Shown here: piece after piece, positions 24,345-33,546 of the stretch
Numbering within the stretch: the stretch's first letter is position 1
Layout of the letters: each line of letters starts with the position of its first letter
Assembly: GCA_002423025.1 (NCBI GenBank)
Contig: DIUN01000007.1
Span: forward strand, 68,331-132,330
DNA: 64,000 nucleotides
Direction: 5' to 3'
From: Sphingomonadales bacterium UBA6157
GTDB lineage: Bacteria > Pseudomonadota > Alphaproteobacteria > Sphingomonadales > Sphingomonadaceae
Position numbers and translations under genes: made by a program
The notes under the pieces: generated by a model
What the model saw: the letters and a program-made list of their open reading frames with translations, nothing else
The model's database searches: none
What the model was told of the DNA's origin: nothing

Positions 24345-25307
24345 ATGACACCCCCCACCCCCAGTTTAACGCCATCTGGCTGGTGCCTCGTCATCCATGG
24401 CGGTGCTGGCAGCATGACGCCCGAGAGCCTTCCGCCAGAGCAGGCCGAGCCGTACAGCGCTGGCCTTGCGGAAGCGCTGGCGCGAGGTGTGGCCGTACTT
24501 GCAGCCGGCGGCACCGCTCTGGACGCCGTGGAGGCCTCTGTGGGCGCGCTGGAGGATGATCCTCTGTTCAATGCCGGGCGCGGCGCTGTGTTCACCGCAG
24601 AAGGCCGGATAGAGCTTGATGCCGCTATCATGGACGGCACCTCGCGCGCTGCCGGAGCCGTGGCAGGCGTCACCCGCACGCGCCATCCTGTCAGCCTGGC
24701 GCGCGCTGTCATGGAGCGCAGCCCGCACGTGCTTTTGGCCCGCGAGGGTGCGGATATTTTCGCTATCGAGCAGGGCCTGGAGCAAGCCGAGCCGGGCTGG
24801 TTTCGCACAGATGCGCGCTTGCAAGCGCTCGAAGCCATGAAGGCCGCAGCCACACGCGGAGAAGCGCTGTTCGACGCAGACCTGAAATTCGGCACCGTCG
24901 GCGCTGTTGCACGGGACAATGCCGGGCACCTTGCCGCTGCAACCTCCACCGGCGGCCTCACCGGCAAGCGCTGGGGCCGAGTGGGAGACAGCCCGCTGAT
25001 CGGTGCTGGCACTCTGGCAGATGACCGTGCTTGCGCGGTCTCCGCAACAGGCGCCGGCGAGGTGTTCATTCGCGCCTCGGCCGCCCACGAGATATCGGCC
25101 CGAATTCGGCTGGGCGGTGAAGCTGCCAAGATGGCGGCGGAAGCGGTTATCAGAGACGACATTGGCGGGCTCGGCGGCACAGGCGGGGTCATCTACATCG
25201 GCGCCGATGGCGGTTTTGGCTGGGCCTTCAACACACCCGGCATGTTTCGCGCCAAGGCGAGCGCCGCGACGCCGGCTCAGGTTGCTATCTTCGCCGAGCA
25301 GAAATAG
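24345..25307 (+). CDS. Isoaspartyl peptidase / L-asparaginase (Ntn hydrolase)
   Basis: A 320-residue plant-type asparaginase family protein. The N-terminal segment WCLVIHGGAGSM and the GGTALDAVEASVGALEDDP region are typical. The self-cleavage site and nucleophile Thr is in the FGTVGAVARDNAGHLAAATS stretch, which would give alpha and beta subunits. The GGLTGKRWGRVGDSPLIGAG loop binds substrate. It would release Asp from isoaspartyl dipeptides. ATG 24345 was chosen over an upstream extension that overlaps the tRNA promoter. Confidence 0.93.
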   Translation: MTPPTPSLTPSGWCLVIHGGAGSMTPESLPPEQAEPYSAGLAEALARGVAVLAAGGTALDAVEASVGALEDDPLFNAGRGAVFTAEGRIELDAAIMDGTSRAAGAVAGVTRTRHPVSLARAVMERSPHVLLAREGADIFAIEQGLEQAEPGWFRTDARLQALEAMKAAATRGEALFDADLKFGTVGAVARDNAGHLAAATSTGGLTGKRWGRVGDSPLIGAGTLADDRACAVSATGAGEVFIRASAAHEISARIRLGGEAAKMAAEAVIRDDIGGLGGTGGVIYIGADGGFGWAFNTPGMFRAKASAATPAQVAIFAEQK

Positions 25308-25360
25308 GACAAGGCCGATCGTTCGCCGCATGGCACGCCAATCCGAGGGGACCCCCGCAC

Positions 25361-26314
25361 ATGTCGATTCCAGCCCAGTTCGCCAACCGCCTCTCGATCC
25401 CGGTGATCGGTTCGCCGTTGTTCATCATCTCGGGGCCGGATCTGGTCATGGCACAGTGCCGCGCCGGCATCATCGGCAGCTTCCCCAGTCTCAACGCCCG
25501 CCCAATCGCCCAGTTCGAAGAGTGGCTCCAGCGCCTCAGCACTGAGCTTGGCCCGCAGGATGCACCCTATGCCGTCAACCTCATCGTCCACAAATCCAAC
25601 GATCGACTGCTGGAGGATCTGGCGCTGTGCGTGAAGTACAAGGTGCCGATGATCATCACGTCGCTCGGCGCCCGTGAGGACGTCAACGAAGCCATCCACA
25701 GCTATGGCGGCGTCGTGATGCACGACATCATCAACAACAAGTTCGCCCGCAAGGCCGTGGAAAAGGGCGCCGATGGCCTGATCGCTGTCGCAGCCGGCGC
25801 CGGTGGCCATGCCGGCACGCTCTCGCCTTTCGCGCTCATTCAGGAAATCCGCGAGTGGTTCGATGGCCCGCTGGCGCTCTCTGGTTCCATCGCCACCGGG
25901 GAAGCCGTGCTGGCAGCGCAGGCGATGGGCGCGGACTTCGGCTATATCGGCTCGGCGTTCATTGCCACCCAGGAAGCCCGCGCACAGCAGGAATACAAGG
26001 ACATGATCGTGGACAGCGCCGCCAACGACATCGTCTATTCCAACCTGTTCACCGGCATCCATGGCAATTATCTGCGGCCCTCGATCGTGGCGGCAGGCAT
26101 GGATCCTGACAATCTTGCGGTTTCAGACCCGAGCGCCATGAACTTCGGTAGCGGCGGCAATACCGATGCCAAGGCCTGGAAGGACATCTGGGGCTGCGGC
26201 CAGGGCATTGGCGCGGTCAAGGCTGTTCTCCCCGCCGGCGAGCTCGTAGCGCGTCTGCGGCGCGAGTATGAAGCAGCAAGGGCGCGGATCTGCCAGCCAG
26301 TCGGCGCCAAGTGA
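25361..26314 (+). CDS. Nitronate monooxygenase family flavoprotein
   Basis: A 317-residue FMN-binding TIM-barrel protein. Conserved segments: FANRLSIPVIGSPLFIISGP at the start, MIITSLGARE, the VAAGAGGHAGTLSPFALI loop (catalytic His) and ALSGSIATGEAVLAAQAMGA (phosphate binding). It oxidises alkyl nitronates such as 3-nitropropionate-type compounds, or is a relative with another substrate. The 3' end overlaps a possible 51-codon gene by GTGA. Confidence 0.92.
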   Translation: MSIPAQFANRLSIPVIGSPLFIISGPDLVMAQCRAGIIGSFPSLNARPIAQFEEWLQRLSTELGPQDAPYAVNLIVHKSNDRLLEDLALCVKYKVPMIITSLGAREDVNEAIHSYGGVVMHDIINNKFARKAVEKGADGLIAVAAGAGGHAGTLSPFALIQEIREWFDGPLALSGSIATGEAVLAAQAMGADFGYIGSAFIATQEARAQQEYKDMIVDSAANDIVYSNLFTGIHGNYLRPSIVAAGMDPDNLAVSDPSAMNFGSGGNTDAKAWKDIWGCGQGIGAVKAVLPAGELVARLRREYEAARARICQPVGAK

Positions 26315-26466
26315 ACTCTTCACTCCGGCTGCCCACTGCGAAGCCGCTTCTGCGGAATGGTGAATTGACCGGCAAAGGCAGGCTGGTCTGGCTGGCCGGG
26401 GCGCTGATGGTTGGCGTCGCCAGCCAGTGGTGCATGACCTACGGGCTGTTCGCGGCGCCACTTTAA
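26311..26466 (+). CDS. Possible small single-pass membrane protein (51 aa)
   Basis: A GTG at 26311 overlaps the stop of the nitronate monooxygenase gene (GTGA) and opens a 51-codon frame ending in TAA at 26464. The N-terminal half is basic and polar (LRLPTAKPLLRNGELTGKGR); the C-terminal half is hydrophobic (LVWLAGALMVGVASQW, then MTYGLFAAPL), consistent with one membrane helix. Coupled translation with the upstream gene is plausible. No family is recognised. It could be a chance frame. Confidence 0.45.
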   Translation: MNSSLRLPTAKPLLRNGELTGKGRLVWLAGALMVGVASQWCMTYGLFAAPL

Positions 26467-26524
26467 CCGACTTTCCGCTGGAGGGAATCCCAAGTAGAGT
26501 AGAGTTCCAGCGAAAGGCCGATCG

Positions 26525-26938
26525 ATGGAACTTGCGATAGCGGTTGAAAGCGTCTGCCGGATTATTCTCCGCGCCCGCGAATATGAGGCTTTGCAGCCCG
26601 ATGACGATGGCGATGAACTCCTCGACAGCGAGGGCGAGCCTGTCGATACCGATCACATCTCCGAGGACGATGAAGACGCGGAGAATCCGGCTGAATCCGA
26701 GCTACGCGCCATCATCGATGACCTTGCCGACGATGAGCAGGCCGAGGTAATCGCACTCGCCCTTGTGGGACGAGGCAGCTTTGAGGCCGAAGAGTGGGCA
26801 GACGCCATGACAGCGGCATCAGAGGAGATCTTTGATGCTGGAAACTGGCTGCTAGCCCAGCCCATGTTGAGCAGTGACCTGGAAGCCGGGCTGGCTGCGT
26901 TTGACCTGAGCTGTGATGGTGTCGGCACTGTGGTGTGA
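26525..26938 (+). CDS. DUF3775 domain protein
   Basis: A 137-residue strongly acidic protein matching DUF3775: N-terminal VESVCRIILRAREYEA, a long Asp/Glu-rich central stretch (DDDGDELLDSEGEPVDTDHI), then ELRAIIDDLADDEQAEVIAL and the conserved GRGSFEAEEWADAMTAASE segment. The family occurs in alphaproteobacteria and its function is not known. GAAAGG lies upstream of the ATG. It converges with secF. Confidence 0.85.
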   Translation: MELAIAVESVCRIILRAREYEALQPDDDGDELLDSEGEPVDTDHISEDDEDAENPAESELRAIIDDLADDEQAEVIALALVGRGSFEAEEWADAMTAASEEIFDAGNWLLAQPMLSSDLEAGLAAFDLSCDGVGTVV

Positions 26939-26991
26939 TGGTCGCCTAGACCAGTCGAGTACAGCCATTCCGAGCACTTGCGTCGCCGGCT

Positions 26992-27939
26992 TCAGACTTC
27001 CTTCGAAGCTTCAACAGCTACATCGGTAGGCACGAACGTCTGCGTGCCAACCTTCAGCCAGATCAGCAGCGGCGCGCCGATGAAGATCGACGAATAGGTT
27101 CCGATGACGATGCCGAGCAACATCGCGACAGAGAAGCCAAAAAGCACCGAACCACCCAGAACCACCAACGTGCCCAGCGCCAGCATCATCGAGAGTGAGG
27201 TGACCATGGTGCGCGACAGCGTCTCGTTGATCGAGAGGTCAAGCACTTCCTCGATGCCCATCTTGCGGTATTTGCGGAGGTTTTCGCGGATGCGATCATA
27301 GACGACGATCGTGTCGTTGAGCGAGTAGCCCACAATCGTCAGCAACGCGGCGACTGTGTTGAGATCAAACTCGAGCTGGGTGAGTGCAAAGAAGCCTATC
27401 GTCAGCGCCACGTCATGGATGAGCGCGAACAAAGCACCGACGCCGAACTGCCACTCGAAGCGAAACCAGATGTAAACGGAAATGCCTATCATGGCGAAGA
27501 GCAGAGCCAGTGCTCCGGCCTGGATCAGTTCCCCCGAGACTTTGCCCGACACCGTCTCGACGCGACGGAATTGCGCATCGGGATTGTCACTGCGAATTGT
27601 ATCCTGGACGCGCTTCACCACCCGCTGGACGGAGGCGTCGTCCCCTTCTGGGAGCGGCAACCGAACGGAAACCGTCTTGGGATCGCCGAAGATCTGGATG
27701 GAACCATCGCCGGCGCCGGCCGAGTTGACCGTGGCGCGCAGCTTGTCGACCTGGGCTGGCTGATCGAAGCGGACTTCCATCATCAGGCCACCAGCAAAAT
27801 CGACGCCGAAGTTCAGGCCGCGAATGGCGACAAGACCGATCGATGCGAGGATCATCAGGATCGAAACAATGATCGCCAAGTTCCGCCAACGCAGAATGCG
27901 GAAATTGGTGTTGTCGGGAACGAGTTTCAGGAGCCGCAT
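26992..27939 (-). CDS. secF: Protein translocase subunit SecF
   Basis: A 315-residue RND-type membrane protein of the SecDF complex, which uses the proton gradient to aid export after SecA. Six helices are expected. First helix NLAIIVSILMILASIGLVAI, then the GLNFGVDFAGGLMMEVRF motif and the YSLNDTIVVYDRIREN signature. The ATG at 27939 follows AGGA at 8 bases; the codon before it is TTG. It lies 9 bases after secD. Confidence 0.96.
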   Translation of the reverse strand: MRLLKLVPDNTNFRILRWRNLAIIVSILMILASIGLVAIRGLNFGVDFAGGLMMEVRFDQPAQVDKLRATVNSAGAGDGSIQIFGDPKTVSVRLPLPEGDDASVQRVVKRVQDTIRSDNPDAQFRRVETVSGKVSGELIQAGALALLFAMIGISVYIWFRFEWQFGVGALFALIHDVALTIGFFALTQLEFDLNTVAALLTIVGYSLNDTIVVYDRIRENLRKYRKMGIEEVLDLSINETLSRTMVTSLSMMLALGTLVVLGGSVLFGFSVAMLLGIVIGTYSSIFIGAPLLIWLKVGTQTFVPTDVAVEASKEV

Positions 27940-27948
27940 CAAACGATC

Positions 27949-29544
27949 CTAGAGAACCAGCGCCTGGGGCCGCTGGCGACGCAGCCAGACAGACACCATG
28001 AGGCGGGTAACAGTGACGGCGGTGAAAACCGAAGTGATGATGCCGATTGTGAGCACCACGGCAAAGCCCTTCACCGGGCCGGAGCCGAACATGAACATGA
28101 TCGCCGCGGCAATGACATTGGTGACATTGGCATCGAAAATGGTGCGCGACGCTTCCTTGTAGCCGGTGTCGATTGAATTGATGACGTTGCGGCCCTTGCG
28201 CAGTTCCTCGCGAATTCGCTCGTTTATGAGCACGTTGGCGTCGACTGCGGCACCGATCGTGAGAACGAAACCAGCGATTCCGGGCAATGTAAGCGTTGCG
28301 TTGATACCCGACATGACACCCATGATGATGATGGCGTTGAGCACCAGCGCCACCACCGAATAGACGCCAAAACGGCCATAGGTGACAATCATGAAGAGTG
28401 CGACCAACGCCGTAGCAAGCATGCTGGCGATTGCGCCGGCTCTGATCGAATCAGCGCCGAGATCTGGTCCGACAGTACGCTCTTCAACAACTTTCAGCTC
28501 TACGGGCAGCTTGCCTGAGCGCAGCAGGATGGCGAGTTCATTGGCCGTGGCGACCGTGTAGCTCCCCGAGATGATGCCTGAGCCACCCAGAATAGGCTCG
28601 TTGATGTTTGGTGCCGAGATGACAGTGCCATCAAGAATGATGGCGAAAGGCTTGCCTACGTTCGCCTGGGTCGCCTGCGCGAAGCGACGCCCGCCGGTCG
28701 AATCGAAGCGAAAACTAACCGCCGGCGCACCGTTCTGATCACTGGACACCTGCGAATCGACCAGTTGATCTCCGGTGATGATAGCCCGGCGCTTCACAAC
28801 GACGACTCCGCCTTCAAGGCTCGGCAGAATCTGGCTGCCTGCGGGCGCACGGCCCTCGGCTACATCCAGAGGGTCAGCGCTGACGTCTACCAGCTTGAAT
28901 TCAAGCTTGGCGGTCTTGCCGAGCAGATCTTTCAGCGCCTGAGGGTCCTGCAAACCTGGAACCTGAACCACGATGCGGTTGGTGCCCTGGCGCACGATGT
29001 TCGGCTCGCGGGTACCGAGTTCGTCGATGCGGCGGCGGATAACTTCCACTGCCTGCGCCATGGCGCCATCAATGGAGGCAGCCATGCCCGCAGCCGTGAC
29101 GCTGAGCACGATGCGGTTGCCATCCACGACATTCACATCGACATCGCGAACTCCGGTGAGACCGGCCATCGGCTGGGTAACGCTGCGCAGCGCTTCAACC
29201 GCTGTGTCGAGTTGCTCAGGGCGGGTCACGACCAGGCTGAGGCTATCTCCCGAAGTGGACAGATCGGTGAAAGCCACGGATCCACCACGCGCCTGGCGCA
29301 TCTCGCTGCGCACCGTCTCTTCGAGTGCTTCGAGCTTGACCTTGCGGACGTCCTCCGTGGTGGCTTCCAGCATAAGATGCGAGCCGCCGCGAAGATCCAG
29401 ACCGAGATTGAGCTGGCTCTTGGGCAGCACATCAGGGAGCGCGGCAAGCGTGCTCGCCGGCACAAAATTGGGCATGGCCAGAAGCACGCCGACCAGAACG
29501 GTCAGAACGATCGACCAGATCTTCCATTTGGGAAAGTCGAGCAA
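27949..29544 (-). CDS. secD: Protein translocase subunit SecD
   Basis: A 531-residue export factor with the large periplasmic P1 domain and a six-helix bundle. Motifs: LGLDLRGGSHLMLEA, FVLTIGAAVDANVLINERIR and the GYKEASRTIFDANVTN loop. The start was set at a TTG (29544), which gives the family-typical LDFPKWKIWSIVL N-terminus and has GGAG 9 bases upstream overlapping the yajC stop. A longer frame to another TTG at 29580 would overlap yajC and adds no conserved residues. Confidence 0.95.
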   Translation of the reverse strand: MLDFPKWKIWSIVLTVLVGVLLAMPNFVPASTLAALPDVLPKSQLNLGLDLRGGSHLMLEATTEDVRKVKLEALEETVRSEMRQARGGSVAFTDLSTSGDSLSLVVTRPEQLDTAVEALRSVTQPMAGLTGVRDVDVNVVDGNRIVLSVTAAGMAASIDGAMAQAVEVIRRRIDELGTREPNIVRQGTNRIVVQVPGLQDPQALKDLLGKTAKLEFKLVDVSADPLDVAEGRAPAGSQILPSLEGGVVVVKRRAIITGDQLVDSQVSSDQNGAPAVSFRFDSTGGRRFAQATQANVGKPFAIILDGTVISAPNINEPILGGSGIISGSYTVATANELAILLRSGKLPVELKVVEERTVGPDLGADSIRAGAIASMLATALVALFMIVTYGRFGVYSVVALVLNAIIIMGVMSGINATLTLPGIAGFVLTIGAAVDANVLINERIREELRKGRNVINSIDTGYKEASRTIFDANVTNVIAAAIMFMFGSGPVKGFAVVLTIGIITSVFTAVTVTRLMVSVWLRRQRPQALVL

Positions 29545-29548
29545 GGCC

Positions 29549-29905
29549 TCAGGCTCCAGCTGCGCCGTCGTTGGCAGCAACCGGCGAGCCCTTGGTGCGG
29601 ACGTCGGCCAGAGTCGACTTCAGTACCCGCAGCTTCACGCCGGGAGCGGCCTCTACCTCCACTTCGCCATCCTGCACACGCACCACCTTGCCGATTATGC
29701 CTCCGCCGGTGACAACCTCATCCCCGCGCTTGACGGCATCGACCATGGCGCGATGCGCCTTCAGCCGCTGCTGCTGTGGCCGGATCATCAGGAAGTAGAA
29801 GATCGCGAAGATCGCTACGTAGGGCAGGAACGCGACAAGGCCAGCAACACCGCTGCTGGGGGCAGCGCCTGCAGCTGCCTGGGCAAAGGCCGGAGTTTCA
29901 AACAT
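29549..29905 (-). CDS. yajC: Preprotein translocase subunit YajC
   Basis: A 118-residue SecDF partner with one N-terminal membrane helix (GLVAFLPYVAIFAIFYFLMI) followed by RPQQQRLKAHRAMVDAVKRG and the GDEVVTGGGIIGKVVRV beta segment. It is first in the yajC-secD-secF operon, which is typical. A candidate promoter lies at 29946-29974. The frame is open further upstream, but that part is Arg/Gly-rich shadow sequence. Confidence 0.95.
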   Translation of the reverse strand: MFETPAFAQAAAGAAPSSGVAGLVAFLPYVAIFAIFYFLMIRPQQQRLKAHRAMVDAVKRGDEVVTGGGIIGKVVRVQDGEVEVEAAPGVKLRVLKSTLADVRTKGSPVAANDGAAGA

Positions 29906-29945
29906 CGAATGGGCTTTCCATGGTCCGGATGGGGACAAGCCTCGC

Positions 29946-29974
29946 GCTCTAGCCCGTTGTGCTGGTGCGCGCAA
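29946..29974 (-). promoter_or_regulatory. Candidate promoter of yajC-secD-secF
   Basis: On the minus strand: TTGCGC (29974-29969), a 17-base spacer, TAGAGC (29951-29946), 41 bases before the yajC ATG. The boxes are weak but the spacing is ideal. It lies in the divergent gap shared with the DUF815 gene. Confidence 0.35.
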
Positions 29975-30042
29975 CAATCGCCTCGGATGGCTTCCGCGGT
30001 CAAGGAGTCCCACCCGCCGCAGAAACGCGCTAAGGCCAATGC

Positions 30043-30852
30043 ATGATCGATCCCCTTGACCGCATCGCTGAAGCCCTCGAGCGCCTTTCCCCCGCCCCTG
30101 CCAGCGCGAGCCCGGCCAGCGGCCATTGGTTCGTCTGGTCCGCTGGTGGCCTTGGCGCGGTGCCCGAGCCGCGCGCAAACCCGTTGTCGCTTTACGCCGG
30201 CGTCGATGCCCAGAAGTCGTTGCTCCATGAGAACATGCGCCGCCACGCCGCCGAGCTTCCGGCACATGATGTGCTGCTGTGGGGCGCCCGGGGCATGGGC
30301 AAAAGCTCGCTTGTCCGGGCCGTGCATGCCGCGCTGCTCGCCGATGGCGCCGATATTGCCCTCGTACAGGTCGGCCAGCCCGATCTCGCCAGCCTGCCGC
30401 AGCTGTTCGCGCTGCTGGCTGCCACGCCGCGCCGCTTCACGGTGTTTCTAGATGACCTGGCGCTGGATGGTGACGATGGTCAGGTACACGCCCTCCGCTC
30501 GCTATTGGATGGCGGCGTCATGGCGCGACCCGAGCATCTGCGCCTCGCTGTCACCTCCAATCGCCGCAATCTCGTGCCCAGCCAGTTTGCCGATACCGAA
30601 AGCGTCAACATGCGTGACACTTTGGACGACCGGCTAGCGCTCGCCGACCGGTTTGGTTTGCGCCTCGGCTTCCACGCCTGCGACCAGCCTGTCTATCTCG
30701 CTATTTGCGAAGGCTACGCTAGGGCCTTTGGCCTGCCTTTCGATGCTGCCGCGGCGCTCACCTGGGCAGCAGGGCGCGGCGCGCGCTCAGGCCGGGTTGC
30801 CTGGCAGTTCACCGTGGAGACGGCTGGCGCGCATGGCGTCAGTCTCCATTGA
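30043..30852 (+). CDS. DUF815 family AAA-like ATPase
   Basis: A 269-residue P-loop protein. Walker A is LLWGARGMGKSSLVRAVH and Walker B is FTVFLDDLALDGDDGQV; a sensor-1-like AVTSNRRNLVP follows. The surrounding GVDAQKSLLHENMRRHAAEL and EGYARAFGLPF segments fit DUF815. These proteins resemble AAA+ ATPases, and their role is unknown. It is divergent from yajC and often found beside secDF genes in alphaproteobacteria, an association known but unexplained. Confidence 0.88.
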   Translation: MIDPLDRIAEALERLSPAPASASPASGHWFVWSAGGLGAVPEPRANPLSLYAGVDAQKSLLHENMRRHAAELPAHDVLLWGARGMGKSSLVRAVHAALLADGADIALVQVGQPDLASLPQLFALLAATPRRFTVFLDDLALDGDDGQVHALRSLLDGGVMARPEHLRLAVTSNRRNLVPSQFADTESVNMRDTLDDRLALADRFGLRLGFHACDQPVYLAICEGYARAFGLPFDAAAALTWAAGRGARSGRVAWQFTVETAGAHGVSLH

Positions 30853-30980
30853 TAGCGCCACAAAATATCCTGCAGCGTCAGGATGGCGCGGTTGCCGCCT
30901 GCCCTTGCGCACCTATATGAACACTCGATGCTGATCCCCTCGCAGCCGCGCGCCATCGCGCTTTCTGGAAAGCTACGGCC

Positions 30981-32870
30981 ATGACTTTTGCTCGCGGTGC
31001 GTGGCGGTTCCTTGTCGGCGTCAAGGACATGCTGGTCCTTCTGCTACTGTTGCTGTTCTTCTACGGGCTGTGGGCAGCGCTGAGCAGCCGCGCTCCGCTT
31101 GCCGTTCCGGATGGCGCGGCGCTGGTGCTGCATCTCGATGGCGCCGTCGTGGATCAAGCAACCGAGGCAGACCCGATTGGCTTCCTGATGGGCGATGGCG
31201 ACAGCGGCGAAACCCAGGCACGCGACATTATCCGCGCCATCGACACCGCCCGCACGGATGACCGGATCAAAGCTATCGTACTCGATCTTGATACCTTCGT
31301 CGGTGCCGGCCAGGCCAATCTCCAGTCGATCGGCACAGCGCTAAAGGCCTTCCGCAAAACCGGAAAACCAATTGAAGCCTATGCCACGGCCTATACGGAC
31401 GATGGCTATTACCTCGCTGCCCACGCCAACCGCATCTGGGTTAATCCACTCGGCGGCGTACTACTGGCCGGGCCAGGTGGCAGCGGGCTGTATTTCCAGC
31501 GCGCACTCGCCAAGCTTGACGTGGATGTAAACGTTTTCCGTGTCGGCACTTACAAGGCCGCTGTGGAGCCCTTCACCCGTGCCAGCGCCTCGCCCGAAGC
31601 CAAGGCGGCAGACCAGCAGCTCGTAAATGGCCTGTGGCGGTCGTTTGTTGGCGACGTCCGCGCCGTACGCCCGCCGGCTGACATTGATGGCTTTCTGGCC
31701 GCCTTGCCGCAGCGCCTGGGCGCCGCCGCTGGGGACCAGGCAAAGGCAGCGCTGGATGGCAAGCTCGTCGACATGGTCGGCACCAGGGCCGCCTTCAATG
31801 CCGGCTTGGTCAAACGGCTCGGCGAAGGGCCACAGAAGAGTTTCGGCACCTATCAGGGGATCAGCCTTGCCAGCTATCTCGACGCCACCGGATCACTGCT
31901 GCCAGGCAAGGGGCCCGCAGTGGGCGTGGTCTATGTGACCGGCAATATAATCGACGGCGAGGCACCGCGCGGCACCGCCGGCGCCGTGACAATCTCTCGC
32001 GCCATTGCCAAAGCCGTTGCTGAGCAGAAGGATCTCAAGGCATTGGTCGTGCGGGTTGATTCCGGCGGTGGCTCGGTGCTGGCAAGCGAGGAGATCCGCC
32101 AGGCCCTGCTCGATGCCAAGTCGACCGGCCTGCCGATCGTCGCGTCCTTTGGCCCAGTCGCTGCTTCTGGAGGATATTGGATCGCCACGGCTGCAGACGA
32201 GATCATCGCCGAGCCAAGCACCATCACTGGTTCGATCGGGGTGTTCGCCATCCTGCCGAGCTTCAACCGCGCGCTGGCGGAAATCGGCATCGATACGGAC
32301 GGCGTGAAATCCACACCCTATTCGGGTGAGCCGGACATCATAGGCGGTCTCGGGCCAGAAACGCGCCAACTGCTGCAAGCCTCTGTAGAAGACATCTACC
32401 GCCGCTTTACCGGAATCGTCGCTGCCTCCCGCAAGCTGCCGGTGGCGGAGGTCGATCGTATTGGGCAAGGTCGAGTGTGGTCAGGCACACAGGCCAGGCA
32501 GCTCAAGCTGGTGGATGGCCTTGGCGGGCTTGATGTCGCCGTCGCCGCCGCTGCGCGAGCCGCAGGGCTAGATGCAAGCAACGTCCGCACAATCGATATA
32601 GAACGTCCACAGTCGCTCTTCCTCCAGTCGCTCTCGAGCCTGGCGGGGCCTGGTGATGAGCAGGAGCAGGCTGCGCGGGATCCCTTTGCCAAGCTTGCTT
32701 CAGCTTCGCGCACCCAACTGCTGGCGGCAGTCGCGGATTTGCGGCTGATCGCCAGCGGACCAACGATGCAGGCCTCCTGCATCGAATGCGCCGCCCGGGG
32801 GTCACCGCGTATTGCAGCGGCGAAAGACGGCAGCGGCATAGCCGGGCGGGTGGCCGCGCTGCTGGACTGA
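30981..32870 (+). CDS. sppA: Signal peptide peptidase SppA (67 kDa type)
   Basis: A 629-residue membrane-bound serine protease with two tandem SppA domains, which degrades cleaved signal peptides. N-terminal membrane helix MLVLLLLLLFFYGLWAAL. The catalytic Lys is in FRVGTYKAAVEPFTRA in the first repeat; the nucleophile Ser is in AASGGYWIATAADEI in the second, followed by ITGSIGVFAI. The C-terminus has an extra CIECAARGSPR segment. Length equals E. coli SppA. Confidence 0.95.
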   Translation: MTFARGAWRFLVGVKDMLVLLLLLLFFYGLWAALSSRAPLAVPDGAALVLHLDGAVVDQATEADPIGFLMGDGDSGETQARDIIRAIDTARTDDRIKAIVLDLDTFVGAGQANLQSIGTALKAFRKTGKPIEAYATAYTDDGYYLAAHANRIWVNPLGGVLLAGPGGSGLYFQRALAKLDVDVNVFRVGTYKAAVEPFTRASASPEAKAADQQLVNGLWRSFVGDVRAVRPPADIDGFLAALPQRLGAAAGDQAKAALDGKLVDMVGTRAAFNAGLVKRLGEGPQKSFGTYQGISLASYLDATGSLLPGKGPAVGVVYVTGNIIDGEAPRGTAGAVTISRAIAKAVAEQKDLKALVVRVDSGGGSVLASEEIRQALLDAKSTGLPIVASFGPVAASGGYWIATAADEIIAEPSTITGSIGVFAILPSFNRALAEIGIDTDGVKSTPYSGEPDIIGGLGPETRQLLQASVEDIYRRFTGIVAASRKLPVAEVDRIGQGRVWSGTQARQLKLVDGLGGLDVAVAAAARAAGLDASNVRTIDIERPQSLFLQSLSSLAGPGDEQEQAARDPFAKLASASRTQLLAAVADLRLIASGPTMQASCIECAARGSPRIAAAKDGSGIAGRVAALLD

Positions 32871-32876
32871 CACCCC

Positions 32877-33518
32877 TCAGGCGTCGTCAGAACCCTTGTA
32901 ACCCGGAAGAGCCAGGCCGCGTGCAATTGCGAGCGCCCGCAGGGTGAAGCCGAATGCAAAACCCAGCCCGCTCGCGACAAGGCCACCTACCCCGACCGCT
33001 GAGGCAACGACGAAGACCGTTGCGCCCAGTGCCGCAGCTGAAACATAAATCTCGCGGCGCAGCAGGATCGAAGGCTCGCCTGACAGCACTTCCCGGATAA
33101 TGCCGCCGAAGCTGGCGCTGAGCACGCCCATCACGATACACGGTAGCGGCGGCAGGCCGTAGCTTGCGGCCTTTGCAGCACCAAGAACCGCATAAGCCGC
33201 CATGCCGACGGCATCGAGCCAAAGCAGAGACGAGAGCCGCCAGCGGTCAGCCTTCAGCAACCACACTGCAGCTGCCGCAGCGAGGCAAACCGCAAGATAG
33301 TCGGACCGCTCCACCCAGAACACCGGCGCGCCGATGAGCAGGTCTCGCAGAGTGCCACCACCAATGCCTGTAACAGCGGCGAAGAAGGCGAAGGTGACAA
33401 TCGTCTGCTTCGCCCGCGCTGCCGCAAGGGCACCGGATGCAGCAAAAACAGCAACGCCGGCCATGTCGAGCCAGCTCAGCAATGGCAAAAGCGCGCCGAT
33501 GGGCGGTGGATCAATCAA
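32877..33518 (-). CDS. TRIC/UPF0126 family cation channel
   Basis: A 213-residue, seven-helix membrane protein. Two copies of the family motif are present: TGIGGGTLRDLLIGAPVFW in the first half and SASFGGIIREVLSGEPSIL in the second, the paired KEV-like loops of bacterial TRIC channels. These conduct K+ or Na+. The only start giving a complete first helix is a TTG at 33518; an internal ATG (codon 19) would shorten it. It converges with sppA. Confidence 0.88.
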   Translation of the reverse strand: MIDPPPIGALLPLLSWLDMAGVAVFAASGALAAARAKQTIVTFAFFAAVTGIGGGTLRDLLIGAPVFWVERSDYLAVCLAAAAAVWLLKADRWRLSSLLWLDAVGMAAYAVLGAAKAASYGLPPLPCIVMGVLSASFGGIIREVLSGEPSILLRREIYVSAAALGATVFVVASAVGVGGLVASGLGFAFGFTLRALAIARGLALPGYKGSDDA

Positions 33519-33546
33519 CTGCGATACTTGTTGGCCGGAGCGGTCA

